Shown here: positions 1 through 13,314 of the stretch, piece by piece
How positions within the stretch are numbered: position 1 is the stretch's first letter
Layout: each line of letters opens with the position of its first letter
Origin: Muscardinus avellanarius
Lineage: Eukaryota; Chordata; Mammalia; Rodentia; Gliridae
Direction: 5' to 3'
NCBI GenBank assembly: GCA_963383645.1
Contig: OY726562.1
Location: forward strand, 1,927,001 to 1,991,000
Length of the DNA: 64,000 nt
The notes under the pieces: model-generated
Told to the model about the DNA's origin: nothing
The model's database searches: none
What the model saw: only the letters and a program-made list of their open reading frames with translations
Made by a program: the position numbers and the translations under genes

Positions 1-209
1 ACTTAAATTAATTTACATCTTTATTTTCCTAGTATTTTCAGACATGAGGCAGGGTAAAGGGATCTTTGCTTTAAGTAAAACTAATGCCAGGCATACAGAC
101 CCCTTTTTGCTTTGCACTTGCTAACAACGTGTGCTGTGGGGGATTAGGCAGGTGCAGCAGTCAAGAAGGTGCTGTGCGCCAGGCTAACACGAGTGCTTCT
201 GTCTTCCAG
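1..209 (+). other. BLTP1: 3' end of upstream BLTP1 intron
   Basis: Non-coding sequence ending in a pyrimidine-rich acceptor (cttctgtcttccag) at 208-209. No repeat is recognised. Confidence 0.8.
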
Positions 210-385
210 GTTGTTTTTAAGCCTCTTCTGAGCCACGTCGGGATCCAGTCCCAGGATGCAGTGCCGCTCTGCTACCGGATGTACTTTGGGGAGCACCTTT
301 CCTTTTCAGGAACTCTGGACTGCCTCAGAGCGGACATTGTGGACTCAGACACAGCCAAAGAGAGAAAAGGCAAAAGAGCGAGAAG
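210..385 (+). CDS. BLTP1: BLTP1 exon, 176 nt
   Basis: Opens in phase 0 with [11 protein letters not shown] and ends KRARR, with the last codon split after two bases. Acceptor ttccag, donor AAG|gtgcag. Joined to the exon at 1999 it reads RRPGHVNL, against RRQGHVNL as I recall the human protein. It contains [14 protein letters not shown], a groove-type beta segment, and a basic tail. Confidence 0.95.
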
Positions 386-2874
386 GTGCAGAACCACGTG
401 CTGTGGCTTTCACCTGCTTCCAAGCACATTCCCCACCCGGCCCCAGGGACGCCCTTTGAGTGATTTGCTAAACGTCATTGCCTTGGCCGAACTGGGCGTG
501 CTGTTTCTGTTAACGTTTCCACTGTCACATCAGCTCCGAGTGCTTTAACAGCACACTCACGCTTAGCTTTTATTTCTCGAATCCCCTGAAACTCCTGTTT
601 ATTTGGAGACCTTAAATGCACTGTACTTTTCTCAGTCATTAATTCCCATCTTAACTACTTTTGTTTTTATTTTGTAGCATGTTGCTTATCTGCTAATTTT
701 TCTACTTTGCTTTTGGGTTGCATTTTCTTAATTAAAATATTATAACTTCCTACTAGTCATTTAGCATAGACTCTGGCATGTAAGAAGTCCTCATAAACAC
801 ATCTCCTTATCTCTGCTGTCTCTAAACTTAAAGGTAGTGAACATGTATCAAGGACATTGAAGTTTTAGCTGTAATTTAGGCTCTTCCGTACACAGGACAG
901 TTCTTTCTCTGCCTTTTTCCTTGAGTGACTGCTTAATCATAAACTTGGGGTTTTTTCCTCCTTTCACTCGACTCTCCCGTCTTTATGATTTTCTTGGCAT
1001 TCTTACATGTTTAGACTCTTACTTTTGCAGTTGCGGATTCTTCTCTCTCGAGTCTTTACTTTCCTACCTCTTCTCATTCTCATTGTCAAGCTTTCCCCTC
1101 GTTGCTCAGCACTGTCGGTAGGCTTTCTGTGAGCTTGTGCAGTTTCATGAATTATACTACAGTGTGGCCTTTCTTCCTGAGTTAGAAATACTAATATTCA
1201 TTAGGGAAGAATTCCATTCTCAAATTACAGACTCTCTAAACTGGGAACGTCAAAGTAGCTTCTGATTTTTTATAACAGGAAAAAAAATTCCTGTGTAGTT
1301 AAACCTACGTAGTTGTAATTTTGGTGCTTGGTGCTTGAAATTTATTAGTAGGAGTTGGTTTATGGAAATTTTAGACTTTTTTAAAATGAGTATTTTTAAA
1401 ATTGGGTAAAATATTTCTCATATGAAAATCTTTAAGTAAAAGGAATTGCCAAAATAATTTTTGTACAAGATTTTAAGTATTCTTGTTGAGTATTTATTGT
1501 TTTTGTTTCATTTGCTCTTCCTCTCTTCTTACAACTTGGCAAAGTGTACCTTGAGAGTTTCTTTTGTAATGGCAAATAAAATTACATAGAAATCAAATAT
1601 ACAGTTTAGTATAAGAAAATGGGGATGGTAAAGAAGGTGTCCTGATTGATCCATAAGGGACTCTAAATTCTAGCACCATCAAGTGTGCCACTGAATGCCA
1701 AGAGAAAATTGTTTTTTTATCACTTCACTAAGAGCATTTCTTAATGTAATAAGATTGATTTTTGACTGGTTCGTCAGTTTTAGAGTAAAATCAGTAAGAA
1801 CTTAAGACCTAACCTCTAACTTTTAAAAAGACCAGCTTAATAAAAAAAAGCACACTCTAGTGGTTCTCTTGCTTCTTAAAATTATTTAAATTTTTTATAC
1901 CATATTTTACCTGGGAGATTCTCTTGCTTCTAAACTTATAAAGGTGTATAGTCTAGGAAAAGGAATGTGAAGCCTATGCTTTTGTTTTAACTGTCTAGGC
2001 CAGGCCACGTGAATCTCCCTCCCCTGGAGTTCAAGCCCGCCCTGATGCTGGAGACCTTCAGCCTCAGTGCCGTGGTCATGGAGAAGTCGGTGTGCACGCC
2101 CCAGAACCCCACCAGTGTCCTTTCCTTCCACGATCTCAGCAAGCGCCACTACAGCACCTTCCACTGCAACTTCACCATCTCATGCCAGTCCATCAGCCAG
2201 CACGTGGACATGGCTTTGGTCCGCCTCATTCACCAGTTCAGCACAATGGTAGATGATATCAAAGCAACCCAGACTGACATCAAGCTTAGCCGGTACACAG
2301 CGGGATCAGCTTCTCCGACACCTACTTTCAAAACCAGAAAGCATCGGGATTTTCGTTCTTCTGACTTCAGTCGCAGTTCTAGAGGCAGCCTCAATGGGGG
2401 CAACAGAGTCAATAATGCAAAGAGCAAACGGACCAGCAACGAGAGCAACAAAAAGGAGTCTCGGAACAAAAATTCCCTGGGAAGGTCTGAGAGGAGGACT
2501 TCCAAAGTGTCGAGGAAAGGCTCCAAGGATGTGGTGGACCACATGACCATTCACATGGACGACTCCGACTCAATCACAGTGTCGGAGCAGAGTGAGCCGT
2601 CGGCCGAGTGCTGGCAGAATATGTACAAATTGCTGAACTTCTACTCGCTTATCTCTGACCCAGCAGGGATTTTGGAGAAATCTTCAGAAACGTTTGGACC
2701 AGCAGGTGACATATTTATGATATAAGAATTTCAAGATATTTAGAAAATATATCTACCTTTTCCTTCCCAGTTTGTCTTTCTACCTAATATTTTATTTCTC
2801 CTCATCCACCCCCTCTGCGCGAGACTTTGATTCCTTAGTCTTTTTTTTTATACCTTCCTTCCTTCTCTCTCTCT

Positions 2875-2906
<32 letters not shown>

Positions 2907-5900
2907 GGTGGTACTGGGGTTCCTGGAAGCCCTTCTACCTCCGGGCTACACTCCCAGACCTATTTTATTTATTTTTGGAAACAGGGTCTCTTAAGCCAGC
3001 GTGGCTGGCTTTGAACCTGTGCGATCCTCCTGTCTCCGCCTCCCAAGTGCACCACCACGCCCGGCTATGCCTTCTCATTAAAAAAAAAAAAAATTTTTTT
3101 TATTGGTGCATTGTAGTCATATATCATAATGGGGTAGAAGATGGCAGAGGCATACATCCACACACCACTCATTTAATCCTAAGGGTTGACAAAGGGCCAA
3201 AATCTGTCTTCTATAGCTTCTTCAATGCTGACAAAGTGTGAAGTCCCTGCCTACCCAGGGACCAGATGTCTCATCCTGACTGGTCTAAAGGAGACATAGG
3301 AAGGTTGGGTTTTTTTGGCTATAGAATCATGGTTCATTGATGTTCTGGAAAAGAAGATATTAGCCCCTGACAGCTGTAAATTAGACAGCAGAGCAGTATT
3401 CCAGTGCAAAGGGTATGGGCCAAGAAAGTGAGAATCGTTATCCACTCAGAAGTTCCAGAGAACTAGGAGGAGGTTATTAAGCCACTGAAACTTGAGGCAG
3501 AATGAGACATGTTGCCGGGCGTGGTGGCGCACACTTGTAATCCCCGCGCTTGGGAGGCAGAGACAAGAGGATCCTGCAGGTTCGAAGCCAGCCGCGTGCG
3601 CTGGCTTAGGAGACCCTGTTTCCAAATAAAAATGTAAAAATAGGTCTGGGAGTGTAGCCCGGAGGTACAAGGGCATTCAGGAACCCCAGTACTAAAACAA
3701 AAAAACAAAAAAAACAAAAAAAAAAAACAAAAAACAATGAGACATGTTATTAATTTGGTGGCTGTAATGTAGAATGCCATTTTTAGAATGATCAGGGATA
3801 TAAATACAACATTTTTTTTAACAATTGCACAGAACATTAATAATCTTTAACTTCACCCTGTAGGGTCTGTTCTCTCTTGGGTAGAAGCCTCAATAGTCCC
3901 ACACCCTTAATTAGAAAGGCCCCTCTCCCCGCCTGAGATTTACTGAGATGCTTAGTCAACAAAGGTTCTGTAAGGAAGGTCAGTGTCAGGCACCACCAGG
4001 ACCTGAGGATTCTGAGGAAGTTCACATTCCACCTGTGCTCTTTCACCCCAGCCACACCCTCAAGGGGTTCTTGTAAAATGAGAAGTGTTAATCCCCAAAA
4101 GGCCTACTACACTCAAGGTGGCCTGTGTTCTCCCTTGAACGTGAATTCCCCACTTTCTTAAGTAAACCTCTGTCTTTGTCGCTGAAAAATAAATAATAAT
4201 TAAATAAAACTTTCTACTTAGAATAGTAGTAGTACTAAAAAAGGCAGGTTTATCCTATTTCCTTAGGGTTATGGGTGGATAATTGCAGTGCAGAAAAATT
4301 AGCAGCCACCAAGGAGAAAAAAAATGTAATGCCATCCATCCGTTCTGCTACCCATTTCTCATCCTCTCTACCTGTTACACAGCATGCTCCTAAGGGGTTC
4401 AGGCAGGCTTGATTTCAGATTACTTACTTTCAGTAGAATTTGGAAAAACTAAAAATGTTTCCAAGTCATTTTGGTAAGGAAAAGAGCTTGGTGCGAATGT
4501 GACGAAAGAAGGGTGTTATATGGAATTGTCTTTGATGTTGCGGTTTTCATATCTCAAGCTGTGTATTTCCCTTTACCTAAAAGGAGTGCGGAGTCCTACG
4601 GAGCCCACATGTAAAGTCGTATTTGAGAATGAACAAGACAGCAACAGTCTGACGAAGACACAGAGGAAGCGCAGCCTAGTGACTTCTGAACCCCAGCACG
4701 TCACGCTCATAGTGTTTGGGATAGGCATGGTGAACCGCACGCACCTGGAGGCAGATATTGGTGGGCTGACAATGGAGTCAGAGCTGAAGAGGATCCATGG
4801 CAGCTTCACCCTTAAGGAAAAAATGAAAGGTAAGAGGAGGGTTTTCTCATGCTGTAGTACTGCTCTTCCGATGTAAACCACTGCTGTTTTTCTAAAATTC
4901 CTAGTTGGCAAGTTTTCTTCAGAAAATGAGGGTTCCCAGGCTCTAAGGTAGAGCACTGAGGACTTGAAATATAACTGAAGATGAGTGAGTTGAAGCAGCT
5001 TCCATATCTAATGAAAGTATTTGAGCACAGAGACCTTGAGCTGATGTGTGTAAATGCCCAGCGGCACTTATTCTGTGACTGTCTCTAAATGTTGACTAGT
5101 AAAGCTACCTATTTCAAGAAAATCATGAAATATCTGAATTACTCACTTTGCTTTGTTACCACTATAGAAATGTTGTAACCAAGTACACATTTTAGTATCT
5201 CTATAAAAAAAAATTCCAAAAGCCAGACACAGTGGCACACGTCTGCAGTGCACATGGTGCATCATTAGTTTATGTATCATAAAGGAAATAATGTTGCCAA
5301 GCCGGGCTTGGTGGGCACCCTTGTCATCCCAGCATTCGGGAGGCTGAGACTGGAGGATCACAGTTCACGGACAGCCTGGGCTACTTAGTGAGGCCCTCTG
5401 CAGCTCAGTGAGACCCTGTTTCCAAATAAAGAATAAAAAATAGGGCAGGGGGTGTAGCTTGGAGGTTGAATGCCCCTGGGTTCCATCCCCAGACCTGCAA
5501 AAAAAGAGAAAAGAATGTTGCCAGGTGTGGTCAGAGGCTGTTGATGTGAAATGCATCCAAGTCGCAGAGGTGCTAAAGGAGAGGTCATGCTTAGAGACAT
5601 GGGCCCAGCCGCCTGCAGCTTGGCTGCAGGGATGCCCTGGCAGCAGTGGCTCTATTATATCATTGTCTTCTCTTTCTCATAAAAGCAACTTGACAGGTTA
5701 CATTGTATGACAAAAGGAAATTATGAGTCACCATGTTTTTATTGTTAACTTTATGATAGTCAAATAGGTAAGGTCTAGGACTAAGTGAAACAAAAGATAT
5801 TTTGAATCTACTTTTTATTATAAACCTTTTGTTAACTGTTTTATTTTGTACCCTGAATATTTATTATTTATTCAAAATCTACATTTAATTGGAAAGTTTT

Positions 5901-8900
5901 GTACTGTTAAAGGAAATGGAGAAATTAGATGGAGTATAAATTGATAAAAGTATGACGACATCAGTTCTCCTTAGATATATAGACACAGCCATAGTACACA
6001 AAATTTCACATGGCTAAGCTGACATAAAAGAATTTGTTCAACTGCACTGTTTAGAAGAAAGATTACCAGACAAAGGAGGAGAAACCTTAGTGGAGAGAGG
6101 GAAGCAGAAGGGGGAGAGGGAGACTTGAAGAGGGAGCGCAGGACGGCATTCGAAGACCTGTCAAGAGCCAGTCAGTGTCCTGTCCTGGGAGGTGGGAGGG
6201 AGAGAGGTACCAGTTTCTTTGTCTGTTGATTTGGCAAAAATCAAGAACAATAATGCCCAGTCTTGGTGAGAGCCAGTGAAATGGACATTTTCATGCTCTT
6301 CTAAATAATCATAAATTGGCTTGACCTTTCCGAGGTCAAGTTTTATAAGTCATCTTTAAACCACACTTATTTTTTACTTAGCCGTTCCATATCTACAAAC
6401 CTGTGTAGGAGGAAAATTCAGAACTGTGTGAAAAGAGTCCAGGACAAAGAAGCGGCCAAACGTTTAGCATTAAAGAATTGGATATTGTTTTTTAGAGCCT
6501 TATGGTAATCTATAATTCACTCATTAAAAATTGTAGAATTTATTAATATAAAAATGGTATGTGATTTCATAAATAACAAAAATATTTACATTTACATTTT
6601 AAAAATTGATGGAATTGTATGGACCAAGAGTGCTAGTTTTATGTAGTTTTGTTCTTGTTTTTAGAAAATTTTCCAAGTTTGTATACTATTATTTTTTACT
6701 TTAAAAGCATGACTATGCTATTTAATGGCAGTGGTGTTTTAAAGGCTGTATTTTGCAGTGTTCCCGTTTTGATGTGATGTGATGTGTATGAGCTCAGAGG
6801 AATAGCCTGCTAGGGAGTTCTCTCAGAGGTCATGAACAAGGCAGGCGCGGTGGCACACGCCTGTGACCTGAGACGGGAGGATCGCAGCATTTTGCGAGGC
6901 CTTCCACTACTTAGTGAGACCTTGTTTCAAAGTAAAAGGCAAAATAGGGCTTGGGTGTGGTTCAGATTTAGAATGCCCCAGGGTCCAGTCCCCAGTGCCA
7001 CACACAAAATTCCACAATAGTTGAATGGATTTTTATCGTAATTTCACAATTATCTTTTGTTACTGAATATATATATGATATGCACCTATCCTACTTCCAG
7101 AATCTAAAGAATTGTTCTTCTCCTTTCTAAGATGTCTTGCATCAGAAGATGACTGAGACATGTGCCACAGCTCACGTTGGTGGGGTTAACATCGTGCTGC
7201 TTGAAGGGATCACACCCAACATACAGTGAGTGTGCGGACATTACCTGCATTTGCACAATTTGTAGAAAACTTAAAATTCTTAGAAACCTTATTTGTACTG
7301 AGGATTGGACTTAGGGGCATTCTCCTTCTGAGCTATAATCCCCAGACCTGTTTTATCTTTTATTTTGAAGCAGGATCTGAGTTGTAAGGACTGGTGGAAC
7401 CTGTGATACTCCTGTCTCATCTCCCAAGTACTGGGATTACAAGCATGCCCCACCGTGCCTTACTTACAAAACATGGGGTTTTTTTTTTGGTGTGTGTGTG
7501 CTATGGGGATGGAACCCGAGGGCATTCTACCTCTGAGCTCACCCCCACCCTATTTTTTTTTTTTTTTATTCTTTATTTTGAAACAGGGTTTCACTGAGTT
7601 GCAAAAATCCTCACTAAGTAGCTGAGGCTGTCCTCAAACCATGATCCTCCTGTCTCACCCTGCCAAATGCTGGGATTACAAGCGTGCACCACCACACCTG
7701 ACATAAAACGTGTTTGTAAAGTATTGAATAGTTGCAATTTCTTGCCCCCTCCAAGTAAAGATCCCTTGTTAATTATTTGAAAAGTAAAATAATCTTTCTC
7801 CACTAATATGCTCATTATGTTAAGACTTTTAAATTTTATTTTCTGGCATTTTATATTTCCAATTGCAATGAAAGGAAATGGAATGAAAGACATAATTTAA
7901 AAGATACTTTGAGTGGGAATTTAGGCGTGGGGACCAGGAGCTCAGGGATCGGTCGCACGGTAACTAACTCCTGTGGCGTGTTTGCTTCCTTTCGTTTCCT
8001 GCCTCCGCTTGCACCTGCATCGGTAGACTGGAGGATTTCCCTACATCTCCTACAAGTACAGCCAAGCAAGAGTTTCTGTATGTTATATTCTTTTTCATGG
8101 CTTTGTGATTAACTCAGTCTTGTCTAGTCTTAATGATTGGTGTTTAAATTATCCTCACGTGTGTGAATGTGTAGTTAGTTACGTTGCTGTAATATAGACA
8201 CTAATATTAGAGCAAAGCTTATTGATGTTCAAGGACAGCATGGTAAGGCCTACCTTTTGGTACCTCTTACCCTGCTGCATTGTTGTTGACAGGCTTGTAA
8301 CAGCGCAGTCCTGTGCTGCTTGTGCGTTTATAGACATGCCACTGTCAACAGGACTGTCACCAATACTTCATGTTTGATGTGGAAATGGAAGCTAAAAAAT
8401 TTCACTTTGTAAAAGTTTTCGCTACTTACAAAAGTAGTTAAGAAACCAGTAACTAAACTGATAAGAACAAATACTTCACTTGATCTTTGCCAAAAGGCTC
8501 AGAAGGCATCACTCCCTGCCTTGGTGCACATATGTGAGAATGCAGTGGCCTCTGGGACCCTGTGTGGGAAGGGAGCCATCTGAGCTGTGTGCGTGGTGCT
8601 GCGCTGTGCTGAAGTGCTCGCTCAAATGTTCATCACATGGGTCCCTCACCAGGACAGAGGAATCCATTTCTTAGCGCCTTTTATTTCCTTGGATGTTTTA
8701 TATAAAACTTTAGCATACTGAGTAAGATATTCCCTGGTGGTAAGACTGTCATCCTGGATGAGACGTGTTGTTCTCTGATGATAACAGGTGGACAAAACAT
8801 CACCATAAAGGCCTTTGCTGGGGTTATCATGGTTTGTTTCACCTCTTAAGCCAAGTAAAAGTTCTGTGAAGAATACATACCCTCATAGTAATTGGAGAAT

Positions 8901-11900
8901 TGAATATTTTCTAGAAACCGCTCTTCTGCATTAGTACTACCCTAACATGTACAGAAAGCCACATTTGACTCCACTTCAGAAGTCACAGAGCTAAAATCCA
9001 CTTTCCCTTTCATTCACTGCGTCCTCTGATGTGTGACACACTGTCAGTACTGACTTGGGAGGGAGCTTTGACTGGATGAAGGTCACACCTCCTCAGCACT
9101 TACTCCTAGCCACAAGCCGGGCCAGGCTCCAGAAATGCAGCCCTGCGAGGCGGTCCTTGCCGTGGTCCTTTGTTGCCCACCCTTTCCCCCTCGGGCTTTC
9201 TGTGGAGGGGAGTAAACATGTAAGGGGCAGCTGCCACATGCAAAGGGAATTCCAGTGGTTTTTACTGTTGACTGACAGCACGTGATCCCCAGACCCCCGC
9301 TGCAGAGGTTTCCAGGCAGAACTGAAGGGAGGGAGCAGCAGAGGCGAGGTGGCCAAGCCATTCCTCCGGAGAGTAGGGCTGGGGGTAGAGATGATCCGTG
9401 TGGGGCCTCGTGGGGAACACCGCTGCAGAGTGGGCATTGTGGTATGGACGGGTGTGAGTGGGGCCCTGTAGGGTCAGGCAGGACACGGTGCCGCAGCCCT
9501 TCCCACCCACGTTCCCACTGGAGGCCCCAGGCCCAGTGGGGGAGCAGTCAGCCCAGTGGCTCTCATTCTGTCTTGGGTGGCACTGGGGTTGCAGTGATGT
9601 CCGTGTGCTCACGGTAGCTGCAGGTCAGGCTCAGGGAAGTCTGCAGGTTGTAAAGCCTGGTGGTGAGGTAGACATGGGAAGCAGGGGAGAAGCGTGGCCT
9701 GCGCTGGCTGTTTTTGATCTCAGTGCATATTTTCACTGAGTGCTAGAGAACTGATTGAAGTCCAGTTCACACTGCACAAGACCACTCTTCCCAGTGAAGG
9801 AAAGAAGGAGCTTTACTACACAGAGAGTGGCTCTCCCCACAGTCCTTACAGCTGAGCGCCATGCTGGCCCTGCACTGGCCACAGTGAACCACAGCTTTGA
9901 GGGTTCTTTTGGCGTACTCCACATCAGAAGGATGTAAGGAGACCTGAACTGAGGAATTTGAGTAAGTTTTAGGCTGCCATTTTGAGTTACCAGTTCACAG
10001 TTTTATAATTGTTGGAGAGAGTTATTTCTAGTGTAGACTGCATAACATATATGGATTTTACATGAGAAAGAAGTAGTCAAAATCTTAGATGATGAGCATA
10101 AAACCTTATAGCACACAAGGTGAGCCTGATGTGGAAGGAGGTGTCTCTGGTCCCTGTCCGGAAGGCCAGTGAGCAGGTCCTTCACCAGCTCTCCATGTCC
10201 AGCAAATGCCAGGAAGCCATTCACCTCTTCTTGCATACTTCCTGAGCCCAGCAGAAGGGTTTTGAGAGCAGACCAGCCTGCCTTCAACTGCTTTTAATAT
10301 AGTACATGAGTGTAAATTTCTTTGACTCTTTGCTTAGATTTTAAGAAGAGGAGCACAGTGTTTTTTTTTCTTTTTATATTCAGTGTCTGTTAGTGCCTGT
10401 TTATACCTCTAAGTTGGAAAAGAAAGCGGATTTCTGAATGGAAAAAAAGCAAAGTGAAATTTTGTTTGTGTTTGTAATAATTGTCAGTGTATGGCCATTT
10501 AGCTCATTGGATGATTTAAGATTCTCTCTCTTGCTCTCAACACTTTTTCAGAATTTCTCCGTATCTCGCTGTATTTTAATGGTCTTCCCTCTCTATTGAT
10601 AGAACTGTAGTGAAGTGTAGTATCGCCAAGTCCCAGGCCCTCTACAGTGCCCAGAGAGGGCTGAAGACTAACAACGCCGCTGTGTTCAAAGTTGGAGCTA
10701 TCAGCATCAACATCCCCCAGCACCCTGCCACCTTGCACAGCATGATGGTTCGAAGTTCCCACCAGCTGTCCAAACAGATCTCGGACCTCATCAGGCAGCC
10801 CTCCACGGTGTAAGCTGTTGTATTTGTTCCAAGTCTGTGATTCCATGTAAAGCTGTAAGGTGTTCTCTGCTGTGTTGACAGACTTTTAGAGGAAGGTGAA
10901 GGATTTGTATTTAAGTATGGGGCCCTGTGGGCAGTGGCAGGTGGACAGAAGGAAGGCATGGCAGTGGGGAGCTCTAGAGGACATCATTCAAGTCCTGCTG
11001 TGTCAGGGATGGGCTGTGAGTGTCCGTAGTGCATGAGCAGGTTGGAGAGGCACTGGAGCTGTTAGGATCCTCAGAGTACTAATAAGAAGCAAAGGGATTT
11101 ACTTTGAATTCATTGAACTGTATGCATGCATAAATAATTGAAAATTGCAATGGTCATTTTTGCCCCATACCTGGGACTTAAAAATGCCATCCTTTGTAAA
11201 AATTATTGTCCTTTATATGAAATTGTCCTTTATGTTGTTATACATGAAATTATTAATCTTTAAATGAAATTATTCAAGACTGAATTTAATGCCACATAAA
11301 TAAAGGCAGTAAATCAGACTTGTACATAGATACTTACTCCCTATATCTTTAACCTTTATCAAATGGTGGTGATAGTAGTGACAGTGGTACTAATAATATT
11401 ACAAGTAGAGTGTGCAGTTGGTGAGCCAGAGGATTTGGAACCAGTGTAGTGGTGTATTAATGGCACAACACTTCACTTTATATTGTTACTACAGTTTGTC
11501 TGCTTTTCTAGATCACCATTGTTTAATGGCTGTTTTTCACAGAAAAACAAAGAAACCAAATAATTTCGTACGGTAAAATAGTAGCTATTGATTGTATGTG
11601 TGTCTGTGTGTTTTAAGTTTCTGTCTTCTTGGTTTGTAGCCCACCGCCTGTGAAAGAAGATATTGCAACCCCATTACCTTCTGAAAAAACTCCAACAAGT
11701 GTAAATCAGACACCTATTGAAACCAATGAATTCCCTCAACTACCAGAAGGCTTGGAGAAGAAGCCTATTGTTCTTAAGTTCAGTGCCATGTTGGATGGTA
11801 TAGCCATTGGAGCAGCACTCTTACCATCTCTGAAAGCAGAGTACAAGATGGGAAGAATGAGGAGCCATGGAATGACAGGTAACCGTGAACTTTTAGTTCA

Positions 11901-12493
11901 GCCCCACAAAACTTAGGACTTTTTGAGAAATTAGTTAAATCTTTAAAAAAATTTGTGCTATAAACATCATATAAAAGCTTAAAAATTTGATCACAACACT
12001 TCAAGTAAAAAATATCAGTATCTTTCTTGAATAGTTAGGATGGATCCTGCTTTGGACTCTTCAAAGGCATTCAGCTATTCAGGCTATTTCACCAATTAAA
12101 ATTGAAATTGAATGAATAAGCTTGTATCTACATCTGTTAGATTTGTATAGTCTGAATGGCTTATTTTCACACTCTGTGCCTTTAGATCAAATCAGAGACG
12201 GTTTGATTTTTTTTTTTAAATAGCTATTTCTGTGAATTTGTGATTCTCATATATCCTATCCCAGAATTATGTTCTGGGATAATTTTTCTAATTGTAAAAC
12301 TTGTCATATGTAGAAAAGTGTGCATATTATACACACATATATTTTAAGGAGTAATTTAAGTACTGCAAATTTACCCACCTGTTATCAATTAGAATATTAC
12401 CAGTACTTTGAAGCCTCCATGTAAGACAGTCCGCATGACTACCCAGGATATAGCCACAATCATAAATATTGTCTTAACCCATTCCTTTGTTTT

Positions 12494-12544
<51 letters not shown>

Positions 12545-13267
12545 ACACAATTACACATATACTCATAAGTGGTTTAATCTTGCTTTGGCCAGTTTTCAAC
12601 TTTATACAGCACTTGGCCTTTTGTTTTACATTGGGTTTAATATTCATTTTTTAAAATGTATCTGTTTCATTCATTTTTTGTTGAAATACAGCAGCCCATC
12701 AAGCGGTTGTATCATTAATCAGAATTTACTCATTCCTCTTTCCGTGGATCTTTATCTTCTTTGATTTTGTTGTTGCTGTTATTACAAGCATTCTCCTACA
12801 TATTTTCTGATACACATTTGCAAGTTCTCTAGGATATTAGGAGTGTTATATTACAGGGTAAGTGCATCTTCAGTTTTCCTAGGAAATGTAAAACTGTTTT
12901 TCAAAGTTTCTATACCAATTGACTCTCACATCACAAGAAGTGGGCATTCCCACTGTTCAGCTTCTTTGGTGATACTGTTGTCTGGCTTTTAAAGTTTTGG
13001 TTGTCTGATATATATGGAATGATATTTCCTCATGATTTTAATTTATATTTCTGTGATGAAAGCTGAATTTTTATATGATTAAGAGCTCCTAACCAGGTTC
13101 TGTGTCACAGGCCTTTAATCCCAGTTCTCAGAGGCTAAGACAGGACCACAGATTCCAGACCAGCCTCGGAAGCTTAGCAAGGCTCTATTTCAAAATAAAA
13201 AATAAAAATGGCTAGAGTATAGCTTAGAGGTAAAACCCCCTCCCATCCCAGGTTTCATCTTATTACC

Positions 13268-13314
<47 letters not shown>

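Noticed and set aside
3463..3837. ORFs reading through SINE copies (also near 21592, 32576 and 47461)
   Set aside because: Their peptides are the translated SINE itself (for example SGLHSQTYF or [14 protein letters not shown]), repeated at unrelated sites.
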